DNA from: Collinsella tanakaei
GTDB taxonomy: Bacteria > Actinomycetota > Coriobacteriia > Coriobacteriales > Coriobacteriaceae
NCBI RefSeq assembly: GCF_016900375.1
Contig: NZ_JACJKB010000005.1
Location: forward strand, 1 to 64,000
DNA length: 64,000 nucleotides
Reading direction: 5' to 3'
Under the pieces are notes generated by a model. The model saw only the letters and a list, made by a program, of their open reading frames with translations. It ran no database searches and was not told the DNA's origin. Made by a program: the position numbers and the translations under genes. Position 1 is the first letter of the stretch; the number at the start of each line of letters is the position of its first letter. Below are positions 51,298 to 60,229 of this stretch, one piece after another.

Positions 51298-51336
51298 AGC
51301 ACCCGCCGGATCTATCGCGCCGGCGGGTGCTTTCTT
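51298..51336 (+). terminator. Rho-independent terminator
   Basis: AGCACCCGCCGG at 51298-51309 pairs perfectly with 51320-51331, followed by TTTCTT. It ends the hypothetical gene upstream. Confidence 0.8.
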
Positions 51337-51436
51337 GTCTCGAGCAGTCGGCGGATTAGCCCCACGTTGACCTTTATCCGAAATCGGACTAACATAGCCT
51401 GCTGATACACGGAAGTGCAAGGTTTCGGGAGGTGTC

Positions 51437-52021
51437 ATGGGGGAGATGTCCAGCGGCGGCAACGCGTCCGAGTGCGCGAATGCGCCAGAGGCTATGCTGC
51501 TCGATTCGAATGCGGTGCCCGATGACCCGCGGGAGTTCGACTACCTCTACAAGCAGGCAGATCGCATCTACTACGAGTTCGCGCGGCGCTGCGGCCTTTC
51601 GAGCTGCGCGTACTGGATGATGTACGACATCGAGCGCGCGGGTGGCTCGCTGGCCCTGCGCGCGCTCACCGATTCGTGGGCCTACAGCAAGCAGACGATC
51701 AACTCGGCCATCAAGTCGCTCGAGGCGCGCGGCCTGATCGTGCTCGCCTTTGCCGAGGGTAGCCGGAAGAACAAGGTGGTGCACCTCACCGAAGCCGGCA
51801 GGGCCTTTACAGATTGCTATATCAGGCCCGGGCAGGAGGCGGAGCGCCGCGCGTTCTGCACGCTGGCGCCGAACGACCGCGCCATGTTGCTCAACCTGGC
51901 GCGCGCCTACACCGATGCGCTCGTCGCCGAGCTGGGCAATCTTGAGGGCGAGTTCGCGCAGGCGGGTCACGTGCTGGCCGATACGGAAATCGCGGAGAAC
52001 GGGAAAGGGGAGATGGCATGA
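51437..52021 (+). CDS. MarR family regulator of an ABC exporter operon
   Basis: The 194-residue protein has a MarR winged HTH (LRALTDSWAYSKQTINSAIKSLEARGLI, then the wing GSRKNKVVHLTEAGRAF). The N-terminal extension of about 35 residues is unstructured. The stop overlaps the start of the first exporter gene as ATGA, so it is coupled to and probably represses the operon. The inducer is likely a compound the exporter removes. Confidence 0.87.
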   Translation: MGEMSSGGNASECANAPEAMLLDSNAVPDDPREFDYLYKQADRIYYEFARRCGLSSCAYWMMYDIERAGGSLALRALTDSWAYSKQTINSAIKSLEARGLIVLAFAEGSRKNKVVHLTEAGRAFTDCYIRPGQEAERRAFCTLAPNDRAMLLNLARAYTDALVAELGNLEGEFAQAGHVLADTEIAENGKGEMA

Positions 52022-53775
52022 GGTTGCTGCTGAGGTTCTTGGCGCCCCATAAGGCGCTGGTCGCGGTAACGCTTCTGGTGCTTCTGCTCGACAACACGGG
52101 CACGCTGCTTGTGCCGACCATGCTGGCCAATATGGTCAACGAGGGCATCGGTTCCGGCAGCATGGACCACATCGTGAGCGGAGGCCTGTTCATGCTGGGC
52201 GCCTCGGTGCTTGCGAGCGGCGGCGCGCTGACTGGCGCGTACCTGGCCGCCCGTCTGGCGAGCACCGTGGGCCGCGACATCCGAAACGCGATCTACGACA
52301 GCTCGCTCAAGTTCTCGAGCAGCGATTTCGAGCGGTTCGGCACCGGCTCGATGATCACGCGCTCGCTGAACGACATCAACGTGGTGCAGCAATCGATCAT
52401 CGCGACGATCCAGATGGTGCTGCCGCTGCCGTTTTTGTGCGTGGTGGGCATCATCATGGCCTGCATGATCGACTGGCAGATGGGCCTGCTGCTCGCTGCG
52501 GTCACCGCGGTCGTTTTGGTTATCGCGGGCATCACCATCAAGAACGCCGCTCCCATCTTCATGCGCCTGCAGGAGCTGATCGACCGCATGAACGTCGTGT
52601 TGCGCGAGAGCATCATCGGCGTGCGCGTGATCCGCGCCTTCACGAAGGAGCGCCACGAGGAGCGCCGCCTGGACGAGGTGTTTTCCGATTACGCGTCGTC
52701 GGCCATCAAGGTGAACATGATGTTCGCGGGCGTGGACGCGGCGAGCTTCTTTCTCATGAACATCACCGAGGTCGCCGTGTTGTGGCTCGGCGGCGACCGC
52801 GTGGGCGTTCACGCCATGGAGATCGCGAGCATCTCGGCGGTGCTCGAGTACGCCATGCTCATCCTGTTTTACATCATGGCGGCGCAGATGGTGGCGCTCA
52901 CCCTGCCGCGCGCCAAGGCATGCCTGGACCGCGCGGCCGAGGTCATCAACCTGACGCCCGAGATCGCCGACCCGGAGGGCCGGGCGGCGCGCGCGGACGC
53001 CGCACAAGCCGAGGGCGCCGACGCATCCGACATCGTGGCAGCCTTCGACCACGCGTCGTTTCGCTTCTCCGATGCCGATGAGGACACCCTGCACGACCTC
53101 GACTTCGTGTGCCGCCGCGGTCAGACCACGGCCATCATCGGCTCCACGGGATCGGGCAAGTCGACCGTGGCCAAGCTGCTGCTGCGCTTCCACGACGTCA
53201 CGCAGGGATCGGTTCGCTTCTGCGGGCGCGACGTACGCGACATGACCCAGGCGGAGCTGCGCGGGCGCATCGCCTACGTGCCGCAGAAGGCCTGGCTGTT
53301 CAGCGGCACCATCGCGAGCAACCTGCGCTTTGGTAACGAGGACGCCACCGAGGTCGAGATGCGTCATGCCCTGGACGTCGCTCAGGCCGAGTTCGTCTAC
53401 GAGCAGACCGATCGCCTCGATGCCAAGGTGGCGCAGGGCGGCACGAACTTCTCGGGCGGCCAGCGCCAGCGCCTGTCGATCGCGCGTGCCATCATGAAGC
53501 GCGCCGACCTGTATATCTTCGACGACAGCTTCTCGGCGCTCGACTTCAAGACCGATGCGGCGCTGCGCCGCGCGCTCAAGCCCGAGACGCGCAACGCCGC
53601 GGTGCTCATCATCGCGCAGCGCATCTCCACCATCCTGCACGCCGGCCAGATTGTCGTGCTCAAAGACGGCGTGATCCAGGGCCTCGGCACGCACGAGGAG
53701 CTCATGGAGACGTGCGAGGTGTACCGCGCCATCGCGGATTCGCAGATGAAGGGAGGCGAGAACGATGGCCGATAA
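52018..53775 (+). CDS. ABC exporter, fused membrane and ATPase domains (first subunit)
   Basis: The 585-residue protein has six transmembrane helices (residues 1-310) and an ATP-binding domain with Walker A (GSTGSGKST), the Q-loop (YVPQKAWLFSGT), signature NFSGGQRQR and Walker B YIFDDSFSALD. In Walker B the usual catalytic Glu after Asp is replaced (DDS), the mark of the degenerate subunit in a heterodimeric exporter. It overlaps the next gene by 11 bases. Confidence 0.92.
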   Translation: MRLLLRFLAPHKALVAVTLLVLLLDNTGTLLVPTMLANMVNEGIGSGSMDHIVSGGLFMLGASVLASGGALTGAYLAARLASTVGRDIRNAIYDSSLKFSSSDFERFGTGSMITRSLNDINVVQQSIIATIQMVLPLPFLCVVGIIMACMIDWQMGLLLAAVTAVVLVIAGITIKNAAPIFMRLQELIDRMNVVLRESIIGVRVIRAFTKERHEERRLDEVFSDYASSAIKVNMMFAGVDAASFFLMNITEVAVLWLGGDRVGVHAMEIASISAVLEYAMLILFYIMAAQMVALTLPRAKACLDRAAEVINLTPEIADPEGRAARADAAQAEGADASDIVAAFDHASFRFSDADEDTLHDLDFVCRRGQTTAIIGSTGSGKSTVAKLLLRFHDVTQGSVRFCGRDVRDMTQAELRGRIAYVPQKAWLFSGTIASNLRFGNEDATEVEMRHALDVAQAEFVYEQTDRLDAKVAQGGTNFSGGQRQRLSIARAIMKRADLYIFDDSFSALDFKTDAALRRALKPETRNAAVLIIAQRISTILHAGQIVVLKDGVIQGLGTHEELMETCEVYRAIADSQMKGGENDGR

Positions 53776-55705
53776 CAAGCTCGATGCCAACAAGATGGAT
53801 GCCCCCGAGGCCCCCGAGGCCGCCGGCATGTCGGAGTTCGACGAGAACGACCGCCTCGAGGCCGAGCACGAGGCCCGTGCCCGCGAGGCGCTGGGCCTGG
53901 GCGGCGATGACGACGATCAGCCTGAGGTCCCGCGCGACACGGTCGCGACCGTGCGGCGCCTGTGGGCCGAGGCCGCCGGTCAGCGCTGGCGCTTCGCCAT
54001 CGTGCTCGTGTCGGTGGTGTGCTACACCGTGTTCAGCGTGGCGGCGCCGGCGTTCTCGGCGCACGTGATCGACGCGCTGTGGACCGAGATCCAGGCGGCC
54101 TTCGCGCAGGGTCGCGATTTCGCGGTGACCTGGGAGCACGGCGGGTACGAGATCGCCGTGTACCTGGGCGTGTGGACGGCTGCTTTCGCCTTCTACGCCA
54201 CGCAGACCTTCACGATGGCCGGCTTCGCCGAAAAGCTGAACCTCGCGCTGCGCAACCGCATCGCAAGCAAGCTCAACCGCCTGCCGCTGGCGTTTTTCGA
54301 CGCCCATAAGCCGGGCGAGATCGTGAGCCGCGCCACGAACGACCTCGACAAGATGTCCGAGGTTCTCCAGACCGGCCTTCTGCGCCTGTTCACGGCGGTT
54401 GGCAGCATCATCGGCGCCATCATCATGATGTTCGTGTACAGCCCGCTGCTCGCCTGCATCTTCCTGGTGTTCTCGGCCGTGGCCATCGGCCTTACGCGCT
54501 TTGCCGCCGGCAAGAACCTCAAGCTTGCGGCCGAGCGCCAGATGTGGGTCGGTCATCTCACCGGCGCGGTGGAGGAGGCCTACAGCGGCCGCATCATCAT
54601 TCGCTCGTTCAACCGCGAACAGGCGAGCTCGGCCGACATCCACCGGCTTTCCGACAAGCTGGCCGACGCGAGCCGCAAGGCGGACTTCTTCACGAACGCC
54701 GCCGGTCCGGGCATCCGCTTCGTCGGGCGCGTGGCCCAGGTGGTCATCGCCATGATCGGCTGCGCCATGCTCATCGGCGGGCGTCTGACGGTCGGCACGT
54801 TCCAGGCGTTCTTCCAGTACATCATGCAGGCGTCCGAGCCCATGACGCAGATGTCGATGACGGTGAACACGCTGCAGAGCGCGCTGGCCTCGGTGGAGCG
54901 CGTGTTCGACATCCTGGATGAGCCCGAGATCGAGTCCGATCCGTCGCCCGAGCTCGCACAGCATGTGATTCAGCCCGTGCACGGCCGCGTCGCGTTCGAG
55001 CACGTGCGCTTCGGTTACACGACCGAAAAGCCGCTCATGTACGACGTGTCGTTCAAGGCGGAGCCCGGTCAGAAGATCGCCATCGTGGGCGCGACGGGCG
55101 CCGGCAAGACGACGCTCATCAACCTGCTCATGCGCTTCTACGAGATCGATGGCGGGCGCATCACGCTCGACGGCGTGGACACGCATGCGATGAGCCGCGC
55201 CGAGCTGCGCCAGAACTTCGGCATGGTGCTGCAGGATGCCTGGCTGTTCGACGGCACGATCGCCGAGAACATCGCCTATGGCAAGCCCGACGCCACGCGC
55301 GAGGAGATCATCGAGGCGGCCAAGATGGCCCACGTGGACTTCTTCGTGCGCACCATGCCGGCGGGCTATGACACGCATGTGGCAAACGATGCGGAGAACA
55401 TCAGCCAGGGTCAGCGGCAGTTGCTCACCATCGCGCGCACGATTCTGACCGACCCCAAGATCCTCATCTTGGACGAGGCGACCTCGAGCGTCGACACGCG
55501 CACCGAGCACGCCATCGTGCACGCGATGGAAAACCTCATGGCCGGCCGCACGAGTTTCGTGATCGCGCATCGCCTGTCGACGATCGTCGACGCCGACCTC
55601 ATCCTGGTGATGAATGCGGGCACGATCATCGAGCAGGGCACGCACGCGGAGCTGCTCGCCGAGGGCGGTGCCTACGCCACCCTCTACAACTCCCAGTTCA
55701 TGTGA
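53765..55705 (+). CDS. ABC exporter, fused membrane and ATPase domains (second subunit)
   Basis: The 646-residue protein has a 70-residue acidic N-terminal extension, six transmembrane helices and an ATPase domain. Motifs are Walker A GATGAGKTT, Q-loop MVLQDAWLFDGT, signature NISQGQRQL and Walker B ILILDEATS with the intact catalytic Glu. It is the active partner of the upstream subunit. The pair probably exports a drug, lipid or peptide; the substrate cannot be told from sequence. Confidence 0.92.
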   Translation: MADNKLDANKMDAPEAPEAAGMSEFDENDRLEAEHEARAREALGLGGDDDDQPEVPRDTVATVRRLWAEAAGQRWRFAIVLVSVVCYTVFSVAAPAFSAHVIDALWTEIQAAFAQGRDFAVTWEHGGYEIAVYLGVWTAAFAFYATQTFTMAGFAEKLNLALRNRIASKLNRLPLAFFDAHKPGEIVSRATNDLDKMSEVLQTGLLRLFTAVGSIIGAIIMMFVYSPLLACIFLVFSAVAIGLTRFAAGKNLKLAAERQMWVGHLTGAVEEAYSGRIIIRSFNREQASSADIHRLSDKLADASRKADFFTNAAGPGIRFVGRVAQVVIAMIGCAMLIGGRLTVGTFQAFFQYIMQASEPMTQMSMTVNTLQSALASVERVFDILDEPEIESDPSPELAQHVIQPVHGRVAFEHVRFGYTTEKPLMYDVSFKAEPGQKIAIVGATGAGKTTLINLLMRFYEIDGGRITLDGVDTHAMSRAELRQNFGMVLQDAWLFDGTIAENIAYGKPDATREEIIEAAKMAHVDFFVRTMPAGYDTHVANDAENISQGQRQLLTIARTILTDPKILILDEATSSVDTRTEHAIVHAMENLMAGRTSFVIAHRLSTIVDADLILVMNAGTIIEQGTHAELLAEGGAYATLYNSQFM

Positions 55706-55805
55706 CATCTAGGACGGTTCCCACTGGCATGAAAACGGCCGCCCCGCGGGGCGGCCGTTTTCATGCGACAAGATGGTGCCAGGTACAAACTTGTCCTAGA
55801 TGTCA
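55703..55805. repeat. Nested repeat: outer TGACATCTAGGAC pair, inner palindrome, and a GACAAG hairpin
   Basis: TGACATCTAGGAC at 55703-55715 is the exact reverse complement of 55793-55805. Between them are a perfect 40-bp palindrome (55727-55766, probable terminator) and a 29-nt GACAAG-family hairpin at 55767-55795. It starts inside the stop codon of the second exporter subunit and ends inside the stop region of the convergent oxidoreductase. Confidence 0.8.
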
Positions 55806-56372
55806 CAGTGCACGCAGCCACTCCACATAGGCCGTCGTGTTCGCCTCGAGCTCCTCGTCGGTCAAGCCGTTTTCGGTGCCGGAGAGCACGAACGGCTCGG
55901 GGTCGCAGGTGGCGCCCACGTAGTTGGCCGTGGCGCGGAAGGGGATGATGATCTGGCTGTAGGTGAAGCCCACGGTGCCCGCCTCGCAATAGTTGGCCTC
56001 GATATCGCCTGCACTTAGCGCGAGGGCGAAGTGCTTACCCGCGAGCTTGCGCCCCAGCTCGCCCGGAGCCGCCTGATCGCCACCGTAGGCCCAGCCGAAG
56101 CCGTAGACCGCATCGGTCCAGGTGCGCAGCAGCGCCGGCGAGCTGTACCAGTACACGGGGAACTGGAACACGATGGTGTCGTGCTCGTCCAGCAGGGCGT
56201 GCTCCGCCTCGATGGCCGCCTCGTCGAGCGTGCCGTCGGGGTAGAGAGCGTACAGGTCGCGCACCACGAACTCGTCGGGGTGCTTCGCGAGCTCGGCGAC
56301 CCAGCGCTTGTGCACGCGGCTCGTGCCGGCAAGATCGGGGTGGGCGACGATTACGAGAACGCGGTTGTCCAT
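55803..56372 (-). CDS. Flavodoxin-like NAD(P)H-dependent oxidoreductase
   Basis: The protein has 189 residues from the ATG at 56372, which follows AAAGGAG. It belongs to the NAD(P)H quinone oxidoreductase/KefF-like family: VLVIVAHPDLAGTSRVHKRW, VFQFPVYWYSSPALLRTWTD, YGFGWAYGG. It binds FMN and reduces quinones or similar acceptors. It converges with the exporter operon. Confidence 0.88.
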   Translation of the reverse strand: MDNRVLVIVAHPDLAGTSRVHKRWVAELAKHPDEFVVRDLYALYPDGTLDEAAIEAEHALLDEHDTIVFQFPVYWYSSPALLRTWTDAVYGFGWAYGGDQAAPGELGRKLAGKHFALALSAGDIEANYCEAGTVGFTYSQIIIPFRATANYVGATCDPEPFVLSGTENGLTDEELEANTTAYVEWLRAL

Positions 56373-56518
56373 GGGTTGCTCCTTTGCGGGCGATGCGGGG
56401 CGTGTCGAAGGTGGGCTACAGTTTATCAGCGCGTTGGCCCCGCCGGCATCCAATGCCCAGCGGCAACCGTTCCGTTAACAGCGCGCCGCGCCGCTTGCCC
56501 GCGACAGCTCCAAAGCAA

Positions 56519-56544
56519 AAGGGCGACCCCGTAGGGCCGCCCTT
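56519..56544 (-). terminator. Hairpin terminator of the esterase gene
   Basis: AAGGGCG and CGCCCTT pair with a further CCC/GGG block and one mismatch. Read on the minus strand it is followed by TTGCTTTG. It lies just after the stop of the leftward esterase. Confidence 0.6.
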
Positions 56545-56548
56545 GTCG

Positions 56549-57436
56549 CTACTCTTCGTCCTTCAGCACGAACGTGCCCTCATCGGGTGGACGCAGGGTC
56601 GTGAGCCCCGAGTAGTCCACATCCGCCGAGCTCGGCTTCATCTCGCCGGGCGCGTACCAATCGAGCGCGCAGTCGATCCACGCGTTCCAGAACGGCCACT
56701 CGTGGCTGCCGATCTCGGGCTCCCAGTACGTCACGTCGAAGTCGGCCTCCTTCAGCAGCTCGACGACCTCGCGGTTGTTTTCGCACAGGTTGTCGTGCTC
56801 GCCGCACGCGCCGTAGAACTTGGGCTTGGGCAGGCTCGGGTCCTCCTTGAAGCGGTCGATCAACGCGACGTAATCCTTCTCGCTGCCGATGACCGTGTCG
56901 AGGTCGCCAAACCAGCGCGCGTAGTACTTGCGCTTGCGGGGGCTATGAGACTCGACGGCGTCCATGATGCGGTCGCGCATGAACGCGCCGGACAGCGCCA
57001 CGATGCTGCCGAAGCGGTCCGGGCGCAAAAGGCCGTTCACGAGCGCGGTGTACGCGCCGATGGAGATGCCGGCCAGGCAGGTGTCCTCGCGCTTGCGCGA
57101 AAGCGGGAACAGATGGCGCGTCACGTCCACGAGCTCCTCGCTGATGAACTTGCCGTGCCACTCGTTGATCTCGGGCTTGTCGAGGTACAGGCCGTCCTCG
57201 CCGGAAGGCATGATGACCACGACGTCGCGCGCCTCGGCGGTCTCCACGACATGGGTCTTGTCGATCCAGTCGTAGTCGCGGCCGAACAGGCCGTGCAGCA
57301 GGTACATGGTGCGGTACGGCCCCTGACGGCGCTTGGCACGCTTGTTGCCGTCCATCTTGTCGACCGGGACGACGGCAGTGAGCAGAACGTTACGCTGGAG
57401 GTAGTTGGAGTAGAAATCGACTTTGAGCAAGGCCAT
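56549..57436 (-). CDS. Esterase of the S-formylglutathione hydrolase/EstA-like family (first of two)
   Basis: The protein has 295 residues from the ATG at 57436, after GAGGGAGAG. It is an alpha/beta hydrolase of the putative-esterase family: YLLHGLFGRDYDWI (oxyanion region), the nucleophile in CLAGISIGAYTAL and the late His in GSHEWPFWNAWID. The family includes tributyrin esterases and acetyl esterases. The next gene upstream encodes a paralogue with the same layout. No signal peptide is seen, so it is cytoplasmic. Confidence 0.84.
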   Translation of the reverse strand: MALLKVDFYSNYLQRNVLLTAVVPVDKMDGNKRAKRRQGPYRTMYLLHGLFGRDYDWIDKTHVVETAEARDVVVIMPSGEDGLYLDKPEINEWHGKFISEELVDVTRHLFPLSRKREDTCLAGISIGAYTALVNGLLRPDRFGSIVALSGAFMRDRIMDAVESHSPRKRKYYARWFGDLDTVIGSEKDYVALIDRFKEDPSLPKPKFYGACGEHDNLCENNREVVELLKEADFDVTYWEPEIGSHEWPFWNAWIDCALDWYAPGEMKPSSADVDYSGLTTLRPPDEGTFVLKDEE

Positions 57437-57527
57437 TACAGATCTCTCCCTCACAGACAGCTCGTGGAGTCGAACATTCCCTTTTATACCCGATGATGTT
57501 CTCGCGGTGCGCGGCGTTTCGGCGAAG

Positions 57528-58367
57528 CTACCCCCTCGGCAGCCAATCGAGCGCTTGGGGTAGCGCCTGGTTCCAGAAGTCCCAGTCGTGGCCGCCGGCG
57601 AACTCGCGCTGCTCGACCTCGATGCCCGTGCCGCGCAGGCGCGCCGCCAGCACGCGGTTGGGCTGCGCCAGCGGGTCCTGGTTGCCCCAGGCCATGAAGA
57701 CGCGTGGGCGCGGGCGGTCGCAGTACACGACGTCGGCGGCCAGGCGCGCCGGGTCCTTATCGGAGTCGATGACCTGGTTGAGGTCGCCGAACGTGGACTC
57801 CAGGAAGGGGCGCGACAGGAAGAACGGCTCGTCGCGGATGAGCGCGTCGAAGTTGTCGATGATCATGGCGCTGGACAGGGCGATGATCGCGCCGAAGTTC
57901 TCGGCGTACTTGAAGCCGTTGCGCAGCGCGCCGTAGGCACCCATGGAGATGCCGCCGATGAACATGTCCTCGCGGCGCTCAGACAGCGGGAACATGCGGC
58001 GCACGACGTTGGGCAGCTCGAGGCCCACGAAGCGGCCGAAGTAGTTGTGCGTCTCGGGGCTGTCGACGTAGAACGCGTTATAGCCCGAGGGCATGACGAC
58101 GGCGATCTGGTGGTCGGTGGCCCACTTGGTGATGCGGGTCTCCGAGATGATGTCGGTGTGGTTGCCGTTGATGCCGTGCAGGAGGATGAGCGTGCGGAAC
58201 GGCGCCTTCTTCGGCGGGTAGGGCGCGGCGTCCCAGTTGTTCGGGTCACGGCGCAGGTTGGCGTCGACCGCCCAGGCGTCGTTCGGGTTGTCGAACGGCA
58301 GGATGACGTTCAGCGTGGTCGTGCGCATGAGCGAAGAGGAATAGTAGTCGACGCTGATGCTAGCCAT
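57528..58367 (-). CDS. Esterase of the same family (second of two)
   Basis: The 279-residue protein shares layout with its downstream neighbour: ILLHGINGNHTDII, the nucleophile in FIGGISMGAYGAL, and a late GGHDWDFWNQAL with the catalytic His. The pair probably arose by duplication and then diverged. They are co-directional, about 90 bases apart. Confidence 0.84.
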   Translation of the reverse strand: MASISVDYYSSSLMRTTTLNVILPFDNPNDAWAVDANLRRDPNNWDAAPYPPKKAPFRTLILLHGINGNHTDIISETRITKWATDHQIAVVMPSGYNAFYVDSPETHNYFGRFVGLELPNVVRRMFPLSERREDMFIGGISMGAYGALRNGFKYAENFGAIIALSSAMIIDNFDALIRDEPFFLSRPFLESTFGDLNQVIDSDKDPARLAADVVYCDRPRPRVFMAWGNQDPLAQPNRVLAARLRGTGIEVEQREFAGGHDWDFWNQALPQALDWLPRG

Positions 58368-58540
58368 GGGGCCCCCTTATCCGTAGTCGTTTACAAACCC
58401 AACCAGTATAGGTTAAGCGATGCCCGGAACCATCTCCGTCCTGAAAGTGGGCATATCTGCGTTTCCGATGCATAACGCGGTGTGGCGAGCGGCAGCGATT
58501 ATCATCTACCCTGCAATGACGACGATGCGGAAAGGCGTTC

Positions 58541-59179
58541 ATGGAAGACGCATTCTTTTCCTTTATCAGCCAGTTCGGCTATCTCGCGGTGTTCGGCCTC
58601 ATCTTTTTCGAGAACGTGTTCCCGCCCATCCCCAGCGAGCTCATCCTTCCCCTTTCGGGATTCCTGGTCATCCAGACCAGTATGCAGCTGCCGCTTGTGA
58701 TCGTGTCGGCCACCATCGGCTCGGTCGTGGGCGCGTTCGTCCTCTACGGCGTCGGTCGCCTGCTGTCGCAGGACCGCCTCGAGACGTTCTTCGACACCAA
58801 GGCCATGCGCCTGCTCGGCTTCAAGTCCGATGACGTGTCCAAGGCCATCGGCTGGTTCGACCGCCGCGGCCAGATCACCGTGCTGCTGTGCCGCTGCATC
58901 CCGGTTGTGCGCAGCCTTATCTCCATCCCGGCGGGTACGGCCAAGATGAACGTCGTGCGCTTCACGCTGTACACGCTGGTCGGCTCGGCAGTGTGGAACA
59001 CCGTGCTGTGCAGCCTGGGCTATGCCGCGGGCGGTGCCTGGGAGACCGTGACCGCGCAGGTCGAGGGCTTCTCGGACATCGTGAAGATCGTGATCATCGT
59101 CATCGCGGTCATCGTGGTCGCGTTCTGGGTCGTCAAGCGCATCATCCCCAACCTGCGCGAGGGAAAGACGCAGCGGTAG
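58541..59179 (+). CDS. DedA family membrane protein
   Basis: The 212-residue protein has four or five hydrophobic segments and the DedA signatures: an N-terminal GLIFFENVFPPIPSELILPLSGF (the E-x-P-x-P-E motif) and CRCIPVVRSLISIPAGTAKM. DedA proteins are lipid scramblases or transporters linked to undecaprenyl phosphate recycling. The protein ends with a basic tail. Confidence 0.9.
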   Translation: MEDAFFSFISQFGYLAVFGLIFFENVFPPIPSELILPLSGFLVIQTSMQLPLVIVSATIGSVVGAFVLYGVGRLLSQDRLETFFDTKAMRLLGFKSDDVSKAIGWFDRRGQITVLLCRCIPVVRSLISIPAGTAKMNVVRFTLYTLVGSAVWNTVLCSLGYAAGGAWETVTAQVEGFSDIVKIVIIVIAVIVVAFWVVKRIIPNLREGKTQR

Positions 59180-59211
59180 GCGCTGCGTTTCCGCAGGATT
59201 CAAGATGCTTT

Positions 59212-59239
59212 CGGGCGGGCCGAACGGTCCGCCCTTTTT
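59212..59239 (+). terminator. Rho-independent terminator of the DedA gene
   Basis: GGGCGGGCC at 59212-59220 pairs with GGTCCGCCC at 59225-59233 with one G:T pair, followed by TTTTTT. Confidence 0.78.
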
Positions 59240-59958
59240 TATGCGTTGGTCGCGCCGCTCTTGTCGGCGAGCTCGCGTACCAGAGCCGTGAGCTCGCTTA
59301 CCTGCTGCTCAAGCTCGCGGATGCGCCGGGCGTTGCCCACGATGCCCTCGCGGTTCATGCGCGACGCCTCCTCGACCGGGTCGGGCATGTTCTCGCGGTG
59401 CCGCTTGGCGTCGAAGCTCTCCGTCATGACGCGGCACCCGTTGCGCCGCACGACGCGTCCCGGCACGCCGACGACGGTCGAGTCGGACGGCACGTCCTTG
59501 ACCACGACGGAATTGCCGCCGATGCGCACGTTGTCGCCGATCGTGATGTTGCCGAGCACCTTGGCGCCGCTGCCCACGGTGACGTTGTTGCCGAGCGTCG
59601 GGTGGCGCTTGCCCACCTCGTTGCCCGTGCCGCCGAGCGTGACGCCCTGGTAGAGGGTGCAGTCGTCGCCCACGATGGTGGTCTCGCCGATGACGACGCC
59701 CATGGCGTGGTCGATGAAGAACCGGCGTCCGAGCTGTGCGGCCGGGTGGATCTCGACACCGGTCATGAAGCGCGTGATCTGCGAGAGGATGCGCGCCAGG
59801 CTGCGCGCGCCGTGGTTCCACAGCCAGTGCTCGGGCGTGTGCGCCCACTTGGCGTGCAACCCGGGGTAGGACAGAAAGATGACGAAACCGTTCTGCGCGG
59901 CGGGGTCGTTGCGCTTGACGGTTGCGATGTCCTCTTTGATGGTGGTGATGAAGCCCAT
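59239..59958 (-). CDS. cysE: Serine O-acetyltransferase
   Basis: The protein has 239 residues from the ATG at 59958, after AGAGGAG; the longer open frame upstream is not used. The short N-terminal domain (EDIATVKRNDPAAQNG...PGLHAKWAHTPEHWLW) and hexapeptide-repeat beta-helix (GRRFFIDHAMGVVIGETTIVGDD, GKRHPTLGNN) are those of EpsC-type CysE. A 60-residue C-terminal coiled coil (RRIRELEQQVSELTALV) extends beyond most members. It makes O-acetylserine for cysteine synthesis. No cysK is adjacent. Confidence 0.9.
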   Translation of the reverse strand: MGFITTIKEDIATVKRNDPAAQNGFVIFLSYPGLHAKWAHTPEHWLWNHGARSLARILSQITRFMTGVEIHPAAQLGRRFFIDHAMGVVIGETTIVGDDCTLYQGVTLGGTGNEVGKRHPTLGNNVTVGSGAKVLGNITIGDNVRIGGNSVVVKDVPSDSTVVGVPGRVVRRNGCRVMTESFDAKRHRENMPDPVEEASRMNREGIVGNARRIRELEQQVSELTALVRELADKSGATNA

Positions 59959-60229
59959 GGCGGCTCTCCTCTGTCGTCGAATGCGACCAGTATAGCGAAA
60001 CCTGAGCGAAACGCTAGGATTAACACGACGGCAACGGAGAGGCCGGAAGGCGGGCAAGCGTGCGCGGCTGCCCTGCGTGCCGCTGTGTATCAAAACGGAA
60101 AACTCTGTCGGGCACTCCACCGTAGGGGAGTAGAATCGTTCAGAAATCGTAAGAGCGGGGCCCGTTGCGGGCAACTCCGCTTTTTGCCGGCGCACGGACC
60201 GGCAGACCTATCGGGCAAGGAGGATCCCC

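Noticed and set aside
15774-55805. CRISPR array
   Set aside because: The short repeats are dispersed, palindromic and not evenly spaced with unique spacers. No cas gene is present.
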